A stretch of DNA of 64,000 nt from Micromonospora ureilytica. Its GTDB lineage: Bacteria > Actinomycetota > Actinomycetes > Mycobacteriales > Micromonosporaceae. Location: NCBI RefSeq assembly GCF_015751765.1, contig NZ_JADOTX010000001.1, positions 2,232,001 through 2,296,000 of the forward strand, read 5' to 3'. The notes below the pieces were generated by a model that saw nothing but the letters and a program-made list of their open reading frames with translations, had not been told where the DNA came from and did not search any database. This document shows, piece after piece, positions 52,389 to 61,048 of the stretch; positions within the stretch are counted from its first letter, which is position 1; every line of letters begins with the position of its first letter. Made by a program: the position numbers and the translations under genes.

Positions 52389-52468
52389 GTACCCACCGGC
52401 GACGCAGGCCACTGCGCGGCGGCCGACTCGGCCCGGCTCAGCGGCGAGCGTGGTGTGCGGGGCAGCCG

Positions 52469-54058
52469 TCAGTGGCGGGCCGGGCGCGGGCCGACCAGCC
52501 GGCGGACCATCGGCGCGGCGTTCCACTTGGCCGCGCCGACCAGGTCGCGGGCATGTTCCAGGACTGTGTAGTCGGGTCGGGTCAGCCCGTCGGCGATGGC
52601 TCGGTCCAGGTCGTTGCCGCAGCGGCTCAGGACGGTGTCGAAGTCCCGACGGACCGGCTCCTGCAGGTCGTAGCCGAACGCGCGGTGCAGGCGGGCGAAG
52701 AGCGGCTTGTACAGCCGGACCCGCTCGTGCAATCCCGACGAGTACGACATCGGGTTCTTCGGGCGACGCAGGATGTAGTCGGGCAGCACGTCGGCGAACG
52801 CCCGCCGGACGATCCACTTCTCCTGCCCGTCACGCAGCTTCAGATCAACCGGCAACCGCATCGCCAGCTCCACCACGCTGAGGTCGAGGAACGGCACCCG
52901 TGCCTCCACGCCGTGTGCCATGGCGGCCCGGTCGACCCGCTGCAACTCGGTGCGGCACAGGTTGCGGATCCGGTGCAGGAACAGCCGGCGGGCCGCCGCC
53001 GGACCGACCTGGTGGTACATCGGGTACCCGCCGAACAGCTCGTCGGAGCCGTCACCGGTCAGCACCACCTTGATGCCCAGGTCGCGAAGCCGCCGGAAGA
53101 TCGGCACCGAGACGACCGCGTTGATGATGTCGCCGTACTCGGTCAGCTCGGAGATCCGGATGGCCTCGCGGACGTCGGCGAGCCGGATGTCGCGCGGACG
53201 CAGCTCGACCACCACGTGCGGCACGTCGAGGTCGGCGGCGAGCCGCCGGGCGTACGCCACGTCGGGGCTGTCCGCCACTCCGACCGTCACCGCGACGCAG
53301 TCCGGGTGGATGTCCCGCACCTGGCGCAGGGTCAGCGAACTGTCCAGGCCACCGGAGAGCACCACCCCGACGGTCAGGTCGGTCTCCACGCGCATCCGAA
53401 TAGCGTCGCTCAGCGCGGCGCGGACCAGCAGCGCGGCCTCGTCCGGGTCGTCGACGACCGGCAGGCCGTCGCCGATGGTGAGCAGGTCGACGTACGGGCT
53501 CAGACGCACGTGCCCGTCCGCCTCCGCCCAGCCGTGGTGCCCGGGAGGCACCTCGGCGATCGGGGCGCCGTGCCCGACGAGCGCCTTGACCTCGGAGGCG
53601 AGATACAGGCAGCCGGGCCGACGGGACCAGTACAACGGCTTGACGCCGAGCGGGTCCCGGGCCAGGTACGCCCTCCCGGTGGCCCGTTCGACGGCCGCGA
53701 AGGCGTACTCACCGCGCAGCCGGGTCACGGCTGCCTCACCCCACTGCTGGAACGCGGCGAGCAGCACCTCGGTGTCGCTCTCGGTGCGGAAGGCCTGCCC
53801 CAGGCGGGTCAGCTGCGCCCGTAACTCCCGGTAGTTGAAGATCTCGCCGTTGAAGCAGAGCAGCCAACGCTCGTCGGTCGACGTCCACGGCTGCACCGCC
53901 CGGTCCCGGTCCACGACCCGCAGCCGTCGGGTGCCGGCGAGCAGCCCGTTCTCGGACCGGGTCTCGGTGACCTCACCGCGTGGGGCCAGGGCGGCGAGCA
54001 TCCGCCGGAAGGTCGCCGGGTCGGCCTCGGGACCGATGCTCAACGCGATGCCGCACAC
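52469..54058 (-). CDS. asnB: AsnB-type glutamine-hydrolysing amidotransferase
   Basis: The 529-aa enzyme begins with Cys2 (VCGIALSIG; start GTG at 54058), the nucleophile of the glutaminase domain, then FNGEIFNYRELR. The synthetase half carries the PP-loop VVLSGGLDSSLTLRQ, TGDGSDELFGGYPMY and GVEARVPFLDLSVVE. The family makes asparagine or amidates other carboxylates, including diaminopimelate of peptidoglycan. Its start lies 4 bp after the preceding gene's stop, which encodes an M15-peptidase-like protein. A cell-wall amidation role is therefore possible. Confidence 0.88.
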   Translation of the reverse strand: MCGIALSIGPEADPATFRRMLAALAPRGEVTETRSENGLLAGTRRLRVVDRDRAVQPWTSTDERWLLCFNGEIFNYRELRAQLTRLGQAFRTESDTEVLLAAFQQWGEAAVTRLRGEYAFAAVERATGRAYLARDPLGVKPLYWSRRPGCLYLASEVKALVGHGAPIAEVPPGHHGWAEADGHVRLSPYVDLLTIGDGLPVVDDPDEAALLVRAALSDAIRMRVETDLTVGVVLSGGLDSSLTLRQVRDIHPDCVAVTVGVADSPDVAYARRLAADLDVPHVVVELRPRDIRLADVREAIRISELTEYGDIINAVVSVPIFRRLRDLGIKVVLTGDGSDELFGGYPMYHQVGPAAARRLFLHRIRNLCRTELQRVDRAAMAHGVEARVPFLDLSVVELAMRLPVDLKLRDGQEKWIVRRAFADVLPDYILRRPKNPMSYSSGLHERVRLYKPLFARLHRAFGYDLQEPVRRDFDTVLSRCGNDLDRAIADGLTRPDYTVLEHARDLVGAAKWNAAPMVRRLVGPRPARH

Positions 54059-54062
54059 CGGC

Positions 54063-55031
54063 TCAGACCCCCATCTCGGCCTCGTACGCCCGGCGTAGGC
54101 GACGCCGTGCGGTGGGCGCGACACACAGGTGCCAGGCCTGCCCCTCGTCGATCACGTTCAGCTCGCCGGCCTCCTGCCGGCTCAGCAGCAGCTCCGCCAG
54201 GGCGTCCCGCGCGCCGAAGCGCTCGAACCAGGCCAACTCGACGTCGACGGAGTAGCCGAGGCAGTGCCCACTGGGCAGCATCGCCGCGTAGCCCAGGCGG
54301 CGCAGCCGGTACTGGTGCTCCGCGCTGCGGACCAGGCTGGTCACCCACAGCGGCGGGGTGGCCGGCGGCGCGATGGCGGTGAACTCACGTCCGATCTCGT
54401 TGAGCAGCGCCACCACCTCACGCCGGGCGCGGCGGAACAGCAGTCCAGCGGTGTGCGGGGTGGCGTCGGGTCGCAGTCGGCGACGCAGCCCGCGTGCGGC
54501 CCGGCCCAGTATCGTGGCGGGCTGCTCCTGGTAGCGGAAGCGCAGCAGATCGCGGCGGCGCAACCACTCCAGGTCGACCAGTTCGGCGCTGCCGTTGACC
54601 TGATCGTCGGTGACGAAGGTCGGCGCGTCCTGCCACCACAGCACGTCGATGCGGGAGAGCAGGTAGATCCGGACCAGCGCGCCAAGGTCACGCGCCGAGG
54701 TGCGGTCGTTCGGCTGGTAGCGGGCCATCTCCAGCAGCAGCGTCTCGCGCGCGCCGATCAGCCCCTGCGGGGTGGCGTCGAGGACCGCCGCGAGCGCCGG
54801 CTCCCGCAGCCGCTCGTCGATGAGCACCTGCCGGGCACGGGTGCTCGCCGCGTCGGCCAGGGCGCCGACCTCGACCAGCAGTTCGGCGACGGCCGCCCGG
54901 TACGCGGCCAGGTCGGGCGCGGGGGCGGGAGGGCGGCGGTGGGTCGCGCCGGAGGGTCGACGGCGGGCCGGAGCGGTGGGCGACGGAGGCGAACCGGGCT
55001 GCTGTCCCGGGCTACGGCTGGGCACTCGCAT
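54063..55031 (-). CDS. M15-peptidase-like protein coupled to asnB
   Basis: The 322-aa protein has a basic Pro-rich N-terminus and a helical middle (DLAAYRAAVAELLVEVGALA). The C-terminal domain contains SAEHQYRLRRLGYAA, SGHCLGYSVDVE and DEGQAWHLCV. The order S-x-H-x3-G-x2-V-D then E-x2-W-H matches the zinc site of M15 D-Ala-D-Ala carboxypeptidases, so zinc peptidase activity is inferred. No signal peptide is clear, which is unusual for a wall enzyme. The family name (DUF5715-like) is uncertain. The ATG at 55031 is preferred over a start 51 nt upstream. Confidence 0.65.
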   Translation of the reverse strand: MRVPSRSPGQQPGSPPSPTAPARRRPSGATHRRPPAPAPDLAAYRAAVAELLVEVGALADAASTRARQVLIDERLREPALAAVLDATPQGLIGARETLLLEMARYQPNDRTSARDLGALVRIYLLSRIDVLWWQDAPTFVTDDQVNGSAELVDLEWLRRRDLLRFRYQEQPATILGRAARGLRRRLRPDATPHTAGLLFRRARREVVALLNEIGREFTAIAPPATPPLWVTSLVRSAEHQYRLRRLGYAAMLPSGHCLGYSVDVELAWFERFGARDALAELLLSRQEAGELNVIDEGQAWHLCVAPTARRRLRRAYEAEMGV

Positions 55032-55170
55032 GACGGGGTCCCTTTCTCCGGTCACGGCACTGGGTGGTTCGCCCTGAAACACACCGTAATCATCGGGACC
55101 GGAACGGACCGAACATTCCTCCTATCTCCCCCCTAACGGAGCGTGGGCGTCGCACTCGTCTGGGGGTGTG

Positions 55171-55300
55171 ACCAGTTGGGTGGGGTGCCTTTGGAGCTGA
55201 TGTCGTCAACGAATCACCGCCGCCGGCTTCGCAAGAGCGGGCCCGTGATGTCACAAACGACTCAGCTCCAAAGGCACCGACCCCAACACAGTCACCCCAC
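55171..55300. repeat. Palindromic repeat element (~130 bp)
   Basis: GGTGCCTTTGGAGCTGA (55184-55200) reappears as its reverse complement at 55262-55278. Further matches outward (GGGGTGTGAC with GTCACCCC) and inward (TGTCGT, ACGACT) support a long imperfect stem. The region 55083-55355 holds no gene. The composition differs from the neighbours. Confidence 0.7.
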
Positions 55301-55355
55301 CGGCGACCGCCGACCGGGCCGCCCCGCCCGAGCCGCCGAGCGGCGGCCGCGACCG

Positions 55356-56153
55356 TCAGTCACCGCCCGTCGGCACCAGGGCCTGCACCTCCGCGTACGA
55401 CGGCAGCCCCGCCGGTGCGGCGGGCCCGCCGAGGCGGACGGCGTCGGCGGCGGCGAGCGCGGCGCCCAGGGCGGCCCGGAACAGCAGCGAGCCGGTGCTG
55501 ACCCGGGCCACCCCGGCGGCGCCCAACTCAGCCAGCCCTGGGCCGCCCGGCTGGTACAGCGCGTTCACCGGAGCGTCGATCCGCTCGGTGAGGACGCGCA
55601 GGGTGGCCAGGTCGACAGTCCCGGGCACGAAGATCCCGTCGGCACCGGCCACCCGGTAGGCACGCGCGCGAGCGAGGGTCTGCGGCAGTGGGTCGTCCAC
55701 CCCCAGCCACCAGGTGTCGGTGCGGGCGTTGACGAACAGTTCCGGCACCGCCGCCTTCACGGCCGTGACCTTGGCAGCGGTGATCTCGGTGTCGGCGAGG
55801 GTGCCATCGGCGCGCCCGTCCTCCAGGTTGATCCCGACCACGCCCAGCCCGGCCAACTCCGCCACGTACTCGGCGACCTCCGCCGGGTCGTCGCTGAACC
55901 CGGCCTCGACGTCCACGCTGAGCAGCACCGGCAACCGGGCCAGCCGGCCGGCCAGGGCGAGGGTCTCCCCCGCGGTGGCCGCCGCGCCGTCGGGAAGGCC
56001 GGCGGTCGCGGCGACCCCGAGGCTGGTGGTGCCGATGGCCGGATGTCCCCCCGCGGCGAGCGCCGCCGCCGAGGCGTGGTCCCACGCGTTGGGCAACAGC
56101 AGCGGGCGGCCGGCGCGGTGCAGGGCGTGGAACGCGGCACGACGGTCGATCAT
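55356..56153 (-). CDS. Isocitrate lyase/PEP-mutase family protein
   Basis: The 265-aa TIM-barrel protein is seen in RPLLLPNAWDHASAAAL, IGTTSLGVAATAGLPDG, LLSVDVEAGFSDDP, GINLEDG, FVNARTDTWW and ADGIFVPG. The DVEAGF and NLEDG motifs carry the metal-binding Asp/Glu of the superfamily. Small members of this group can be carboxyphosphonoenolpyruvate-mutase-like or lyases; the reaction is not assignable. Its ATG overlaps the P450 stop (ATGA), with CTGGAGG as ribosome binding site. Confidence 0.85.
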   Translation of the reverse strand: MIDRRAAFHALHRAGRPLLLPNAWDHASAAALAAGGHPAIGTTSLGVAATAGLPDGAAATAGETLALAGRLARLPVLLSVDVEAGFSDDPAEVAEYVAELAGLGVVGINLEDGRADGTLADTEITAAKVTAVKAAVPELFVNARTDTWWLGVDDPLPQTLARARAYRVAGADGIFVPGTVDLATLRVLTERIDAPVNALYQPGGPGLAELGAAGVARVSTGSLLFRAALGAALAAADAVRLGGPAAPAGLPSYAEVQALVPTGGD

Positions 56154-57184
56154 CGGACGCTCACCTCCAGACTCGTCGGCACGCGCAGGGTCGGGTGCGG
56201 ATCGTGACGCAACGGGTTCCGACCACGCCGGCACCGTTCCCGCAGCACGTCGAGTACCCCGGTGGCCAGCGCCAGGGCGTGCCGGTCGCCGGGGCAACCC
56301 CGCTCCCCCGTCCCGAAGGTCACCATCCCGGCACCGGGTCGACCGGGCTGGAACGTCGCGGGCTCGGCGAATGCCTGCGGGTCACGGTTGGCCGCGTCGA
56401 AGCGCAGCAGGACGGGGCTGCCCGCCGGCAGATCGCGTCCGCCCAGCCGTACCCCGTCGACGGTGACCCGTCGGGTGGCCCGGACCGGCGGGTCGAGGCG
56501 CAGCACCTCGGCCAGCAGGTCGGCGGTCCCCGCCGTGGTCAACGCGCGCGCGGTGGCCGGAGACAGCAGGTGATGGGCGGCGGCGCCGATCAGACCGGCG
56601 GTCGCGTCGCACGCCTGGACCAGCAGACCGATCAGGTTCGCCCGTACCACCGGCGGACCCTGCGGCGCGAGCTCCAGCAGCGCCGCCACCGCCCGGTCGG
56701 CGCGCGAGGTCACCGCCGGGTCCACCCCCGGGTGGTACGCCGCCGCGACGACAGCGACCGCCGTCCCGGCGGCTGCCGGATCAGCGAAGCCGAGTCGATC
56801 GGCCAACGCCCGCAGCGGCACCGGCCGGGCCAGTTCCCGCATCACGTCGACGCGGTCGCCGGAGCGGTCGAGCACGGCCACGGTCAGCCGCGCCGCATCC
56901 TGTCGCAGGTCGTCCGGGTTCAGCGGGGTCAGCGCCGCCACCGCGACCGCCCGACGCTCGGCGTGCAATCGCGGTGGACTGAACCGGCTGACCGTGGCGC
57001 GCAGCCAGGCGAGGGTGCCGGGCGGACCGGTATCGACGGCCGGCACCTGGAACGCCCTGTCGGTCAGCGCCGCCCGCACGTCAGCGTTGCGTGTCACCGA
57101 CCAGCCGCGCTCCGGTTCGAACGAGGGCGGCCCACACGCCGGTGTTCCCGGGGCGGGCGCGATGTGCGGCCAGTTGTCAGTCAC
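56150..57184 (-). CDS. Short cytochrome P450 (344 aa)
   Basis: The heme motif FGTGERGCPGDRHAL (F-x2-G-x3-C-x-G), the ExxR helix EVLRLDPPVRATRR and the C-terminal Cys-ligand region are intact. The I-helix reads QACDATAGLIG, missing the usual (A/G)-G-x-(D/E)-T-T pattern. At 344 aa the protein is about 50 residues shorter than typical bacterial P450s. The GTG at 57184 is chosen. It is coupled by ATGA to the PEP-mutase-family gene, suggesting one pathway. The substrate is unknown. Confidence 0.85.
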   Translation of the reverse strand: MTDNWPHIAPAPGTPACGPPSFEPERGWSVTRNADVRAALTDRAFQVPAVDTGPPGTLAWLRATVSRFSPPRLHAERRAVAVAALTPLNPDDLRQDAARLTVAVLDRSGDRVDVMRELARPVPLRALADRLGFADPAAAGTAVAVVAAAYHPGVDPAVTSRADRAVAALLELAPQGPPVVRANLIGLLVQACDATAGLIGAAAHHLLSPATARALTTAGTADLLAEVLRLDPPVRATRRVTVDGVRLGGRDLPAGSPVLLRFDAANRDPQAFAEPATFQPGRPGAGMVTFGTGERGCPGDRHALALATGVLDVLRERCRRGRNPLRHDPHPTLRVPTSLEVSVR

Positions 57185-57256
57185 CGCCCGACCGTAGGGC
57201 GCGAACCGTTCGCCCCACACCGAACGATCCCGCCGCGGTCACCCACTGCTCGCCGG

Positions 57257-58000
57257 TCAGGCGCGGCCGCTTGTCGGCGCCGGGGCCACCGGCGGGTCGA
57301 GGGTGTGTTCGGGGATGGACAGTGCCGCGGCCAGGCCGGAACGGCCGGTGGGAGTGAGACGGACGGCGCGGCCGGTGCCCTGGCTGATCCAGCCGAGGTC
57401 GGTGAAGCGGCGGCAGAGCGCCGCGCCGAGCGCTCCGGCCAGGTGCGGGCGGCGTTCGGTCCAGTCCAGGCAGTCGCGGACCACCGGGCGGCGGGCGGCA
57501 CGCAGCACGTCCACGGGTACGCCGAGCCCTGCCACCCAGGCCCACCCGTCCGGCGTCAGCGCCAACCCGCTGGACCGGTCCAGTCGGCGCTCGCTCAGCA
57601 GCGCGTCGTACATCAGCACGCCCAGCCGCCCGGCGAGGTGGTCGTAGCAGGTCCTCGCGTACGCCAGGGAGGCGGCGGCGGTGGTCGCGCGCAGCGACCC
57701 GGTCGGTGTGGGCGCGAGCGGGGCGTGCCCGGCCAGGTCCTCGATCAGCTGGGCCACCGCCGGACCGGCCAGACGCAGGTAGCGGTGCCGGCCCTGCCGC
57801 TCCTCGACGAGCAGCCCACCGCGGACGAGTCGGGTGAGGTGGTCGCTGGCCGTCGACGGGGCGACACCGGCGCGTCGGGCCAGCTCACCTGCGGTCCATG
57901 CCCGCCCGTCGAGCAGCGCCAGGCACATCCCGGCGCGGGTGCCGTCGGCCAGCAGGGCCGCCAGCTCGGCCATCCCCCGACCGTCGGCGCCAACGCTCAT
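57257..58000 (-). CDS. ArsR-family helix-turn-helix regulator
   Basis: The 247-aa protein has an N-terminal winged helix (LLADGTRAGMCLALLDGRAW, ELARRAGVAPSTASDHLTRLVRGGLL, RQGRHRYLRLAG). A larger C-terminal domain of unknown fold contains DCLDWTERRPHLAGALGAAL. That extension is not a metal-sensing ArsR feature. It is the first gene before the P450 pair on the same strand (72-bp gap) and may regulate it. Confidence 0.85.
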   Translation of the reverse strand: MSVGADGRGMAELAALLADGTRAGMCLALLDGRAWTAGELARRAGVAPSTASDHLTRLVRGGLLVEERQGRHRYLRLAGPAVAQLIEDLAGHAPLAPTPTGSLRATTAAASLAYARTCYDHLAGRLGVLMYDALLSERRLDRSSGLALTPDGWAWVAGLGVPVDVLRAARRPVVRDCLDWTERRPHLAGALGAALCRRFTDLGWISQGTGRAVRLTPTGRSGLAAALSIPEHTLDPPVAPAPTSGRA

Positions 58001-58097
58001 CGCCCCAGTCTAGGAAGGCAGGCGCCGAGCCGGTGAACAGCGACCCGGGGGCCTCCGTCACGTGGACGAAGACCCCCGGGGTTGGTGGTGCCGAGAA

Positions 58098-60485
58098 TCA
58101 GGCCGGCGGCGTCGGGATGAGGTGCGCGGCGAAGCTGACCGCCGACGGGCTCACCTTCGCTGCCGCCATCCCGCCGGGGGCGGCGAACCGCCGGTCCAGC
58201 GCGATTGTGGTGTTGTTCCGGTTGCGGTAGACCACCACGAAGCCAACTCCACCGCTGTTCTGGATCTCGGCGATCGTGGGATCGGTGGCGGCGGTGGCGG
58301 CGCTCGGGTCGCCCGGGTTCTCGTACAGGCGCAACCACTCACCCCAGGTGCCCGAGCCCTGCTCGGTCTCGTACACCCGGTACATCTCGTTGTCGGGCCC
58401 ACGGGCGACAACGGCGATCCGGCCCAGCGCCGGGTCGACGATCGCGGCCGGGGACCCGGCAGCGGTGAACGTGCCCACCGTCTGCCAGGTGGTCGGCCAC
58501 GCCCCACCCAGTTCCTGCTTCTTCATGACCAGCGAACCATCGGCCGCACGAGCCACCACCGCGGTGCGGGGGCCCTGGATGAGGAAGGCAGCCGGTACGC
58601 CTGTCACGTTTCCGCCCAGGTCGGTCCAGCCGGTGAGTGCCCCATCGGTCGAGTAGACCGCGGTCTTGATGGTGCCGGTGCTGGTCGTGGCGACCAGCTG
58701 AACTCCGGCGTCAAGCCCGAGAGTGGCGAGGCCACCGGCCAGGTCGACGTCACCGAGGCTCTTCCACGACGCACCGGTCCCGGTCTGACGGTAGTGCCAG
58801 AGGCGACCGTCGACGTCCACCGCGAAGATCACGCTGCTGCCGTCGGCGAGGGTGACCGCGACCGGCGGGGCTGCCATGGTTCCGCCGAAGTTCCCGGTGG
58901 TGCCCCAGGTCGCGGCGTTCGCCGCCGTCTGGGCACCGGCCCAGACGGTGCCCGTGGTGTGCAGGGCGCTGATCTGCATCTGCTTGCTGGCGCCCAACAC
59001 GTTGAGCGCGGGCTGTCCGGTGAACGCCTCCGCGCCGAACAGAGGGGTGTGCTGGACGCTGGCGAAGTCGTCGGGGTTCTGCTGGTGGACGACCCGCACC
59101 TGACCGGTGTTGTCAGTGTGCGCGTAAACGATGGTCCCGAGCGCGCTGCCGTCGCTCGGCTTTCCCTGCCTCGCCGCCGACCGAGAGAAGGATTGCACCG
59201 GCAGGAACGGAAGCGGGTCGGCGAACCAGCCCTGCAGGTCGACAACTACGTGCACGGTCCCACTGCTGGCGTTCTTGATCCGTACCTTGCCCTCGGTGCC
59301 CAGCTTGGTCACCACGAGGCTGGACCGGGCGACGTGCGCGGCGGGGAAGTTGGTCGTCGACGCGGTGTTCGGGGAGCCGTCCAGCGGTGTGACGGTGAAG
59401 AACCCGTCGACCGTCGGTGCGACCGCGTGCACGTTGAGGACGGCGGCGGCGATGCCGCGGGTCGGCAGGCCGTTGGTGCCCGCGACGGCGACGTCGACGG
59501 TGCCGTTGGCGGGCACCGGCTGGGCGCCGGCGGGGAAACGGCTGTCGTACAGGGTGGTCGCCGGAACCATGCGCAGGCCGGCGCCGACGGTCGGGCTGCC
59601 GGTCCAGTAGCCCTGGACGGTGATGGCGATGTGCACGGCCGGCCCGCGGTTCTCCACCACCACGGTGCCGCCTGCGCTGGGGTTCAGCTTGACGACCATC
59701 CCCATCGAGGTGGCGCCCTTGGCGTAGTCGATGCCGGTCTCCGCGACCGCACTCGACCCGACGGTCACCCAGCCGTTGCTGGTCGCACCGATCACCACGA
59801 CGTCCAGCATGACTGCCGTCGCGGTGCTGGGCACCAGCCCGCCACCGGAGATGTTGGCGTTACGTGTGCCACGGGTTGGCAGGGTGCCGGCGGTGATCCC
59901 CTGACCGGTCCGGCTGTCCACCACCCGGGTGTGGTTCAGCGGCATGAAGCCGGAGCCGGTACTGCCGGTGGCGGTGGTGAAGTAGCCCACCACGTCCACT
60001 CTGATGTGGACATTGCCGCCCGCGTTGCGCACCGCGAGCTTGCCGTTCGTACCGGGCTTGACCACTGCCGAGTTGGTCATGACCTCACCGATCGAGGCGT
60101 TCATGGCCGAAGCCTTCGGTTCCGTGAGGTCTGAGTAGATGGACAGGAACGTGTTGGCGGTCGGGCTGATCGCCGTCACGTCGACCATCAGCGCGCTGAC
60201 GCCGCTGGACGGGATGCCAGCGATGCCGATGGCGTTGAACGTGGTGACGGACTTGGCGCCCCGAACACCTGTAGTGCCGCCGGTGCCGTCCCGGGTGTCC
60301 AGCAGGGTCACGCTGTCGATCGGGACGAAGTCACCACCCCTGCCGGCCGCGTCGGCGCGGACTGCCGTTGACGCGACAGCGATCAGTCCAACGGACAGTG
60401 TCGTAACGAGTAACGCCGCGACCATCTTATCGGGCAGCAGCCACACTCGGATTCGATGAATCAAGTTCCATCCCCCGTTTCGCAT
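58098..60485 (-). CDS. Large secreted repeat protein (three beta-repeats + propeller-like C-terminus)
   Basis: The 795-aa protein has a basic N-terminus and signal helix (MVAALLVTTLSVGLIAVAS) with a probable site near VRADA. The first part holds three repeats of about 130 residues, each beginning with an aromatic/basic DTR/DSR motif (LLDTRDGTGG, VVDSRTGQG, LYDSRFPAG) and ending VDVVGYF, VQGYW, VDLQGWF. The second half has blade-like units with tryptophans (GWTDLGGNVTG, TTWQTVGTF, RVYETEQGSG). No enzyme motif is seen, and carbohydrate binding or adhesion is inferred. A TTG start seven codons in, with GGGGGATGG upstream, is possible. It lies beside an Rhs toxin locus. Confidence 0.75.
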   Translation of the reverse strand: MRNGGWNLIHRIRVWLLPDKMVAALLVTTLSVGLIAVASTAVRADAAGRGGDFVPIDSVTLLDTRDGTGGTTGVRGAKSVTTFNAIGIAGIPSSGVSALMVDVTAISPTANTFLSIYSDLTEPKASAMNASIGEVMTNSAVVKPGTNGKLAVRNAGGNVHIRVDVVGYFTTATGSTGSGFMPLNHTRVVDSRTGQGITAGTLPTRGTRNANISGGGLVPSTATAVMLDVVVIGATSNGWVTVGSSAVAETGIDYAKGATSMGMVVKLNPSAGGTVVVENRGPAVHIAITVQGYWTGSPTVGAGLRMVPATTLYDSRFPAGAQPVPANGTVDVAVAGTNGLPTRGIAAAVLNVHAVAPTVDGFFTVTPLDGSPNTASTTNFPAAHVARSSLVVTKLGTEGKVRIKNASSGTVHVVVDLQGWFADPLPFLPVQSFSRSAARQGKPSDGSALGTIVYAHTDNTGQVRVVHQQNPDDFASVQHTPLFGAEAFTGQPALNVLGASKQMQISALHTTGTVWAGAQTAANAATWGTTGNFGGTMAAPPVAVTLADGSSVIFAVDVDGRLWHYRQTGTGASWKSLGDVDLAGGLATLGLDAGVQLVATTSTGTIKTAVYSTDGALTGWTDLGGNVTGVPAAFLIQGPRTAVVARAADGSLVMKKQELGGAWPTTWQTVGTFTAAGSPAAIVDPALGRIAVVARGPDNEMYRVYETEQGSGTWGEWLRLYENPGDPSAATAATDPTIAEIQNSGGVGFVVVYRNRNNTTIALDRRFAAPGGMAAAKVSPSAVSFAAHLIPTPPA

Positions 60486-60533
60486 CTAATCTCGTAGAAC
60501 GATCTCGTCAACAATGGTGTGGACTACACCACA

Positions 60534-61043
60534 CTACCAATTTCGCACAAACCGAAACCCACCCTCGTCGCCACTTTCTTCGTACCCCATGGCCTGGATC
60601 GTCTTGTCCGCAGGCGACCTGCGCAGGAAATCAAGCAGACCGTTTGCACGGCCTCCGGAAAGATCATTCGCCGTAGCGAACTCCGAATTGGGATCATGAC
60701 CAATGATCTCAGAGGCTCGATAGAGCAATGAGAGCGCAGCCAGCGGCTCTCGCGGATCACCCGTGATTGCCTGGGAAATCGCCGCAGCTAGTATGCCGGC
60801 ACGAAGCTCACGTGCACTCTGATGACGGACCGCAAGGGACGCGGCTCGCTCCGCGAACGCATTGAGCACCCGGTCAGCGCCACCTGGCATGAGCCGCTTG
60901 ATCTGTTCGAATTCGGCGCCGTCCGCCACCTCGAGGAGCAGGTCTTGAATCTGGCCGTCCCGGGCAGACGGCAGGCTGTCGCGGCCGTAGTTCACGTTGT
61001 TGTTCGGCTCAAAGATTGAGAATTCCTGCCCGTCGCGGTTCAC
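60534..61043 (-). CDS. Predicted Rhs immunity protein
   Basis: The 169-aa cytosolic protein begins VNRDGQEFSIFEPNNNVNYG and ends GGFRFVRNW, mainly helical (FEQIKRLMPGGADRVLNAFA, LLYRASEIIGHDP). Its start codon is 5 bp past the Rhs toxin stop, and AAGGAG lies 8 nt before the GTG at 61043. Polymorphic toxins are followed by their immunity gene, so that role is inferred. The base composition is visibly lower in GC than neighbours, with codons such as AAT and ATA. The family is not recognised. Confidence 0.7.
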   Translation of the reverse strand: MNRDGQEFSIFEPNNNVNYGRDSLPSARDGQIQDLLLEVADGAEFEQIKRLMPGGADRVLNAFAERAASLAVRHQSARELRAGILAAAISQAITGDPREPLAALSLLYRASEIIGHDPNSEFATANDLSGGRANGLLDFLRRSPADKTIQAMGYEESGDEGGFRFVRNW

Positions 61044-61048
61044 AACGA

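Noticed and set aside
52469..54058. Lasso-peptide cyclase (AsnB homologue) with M15-like protein as leader protease
   Set aside because: The glutaminase Cys2 and motifs are intact as in true amidotransferases, and no precursor peptide or transglutaminase-like leader protease is nearby.
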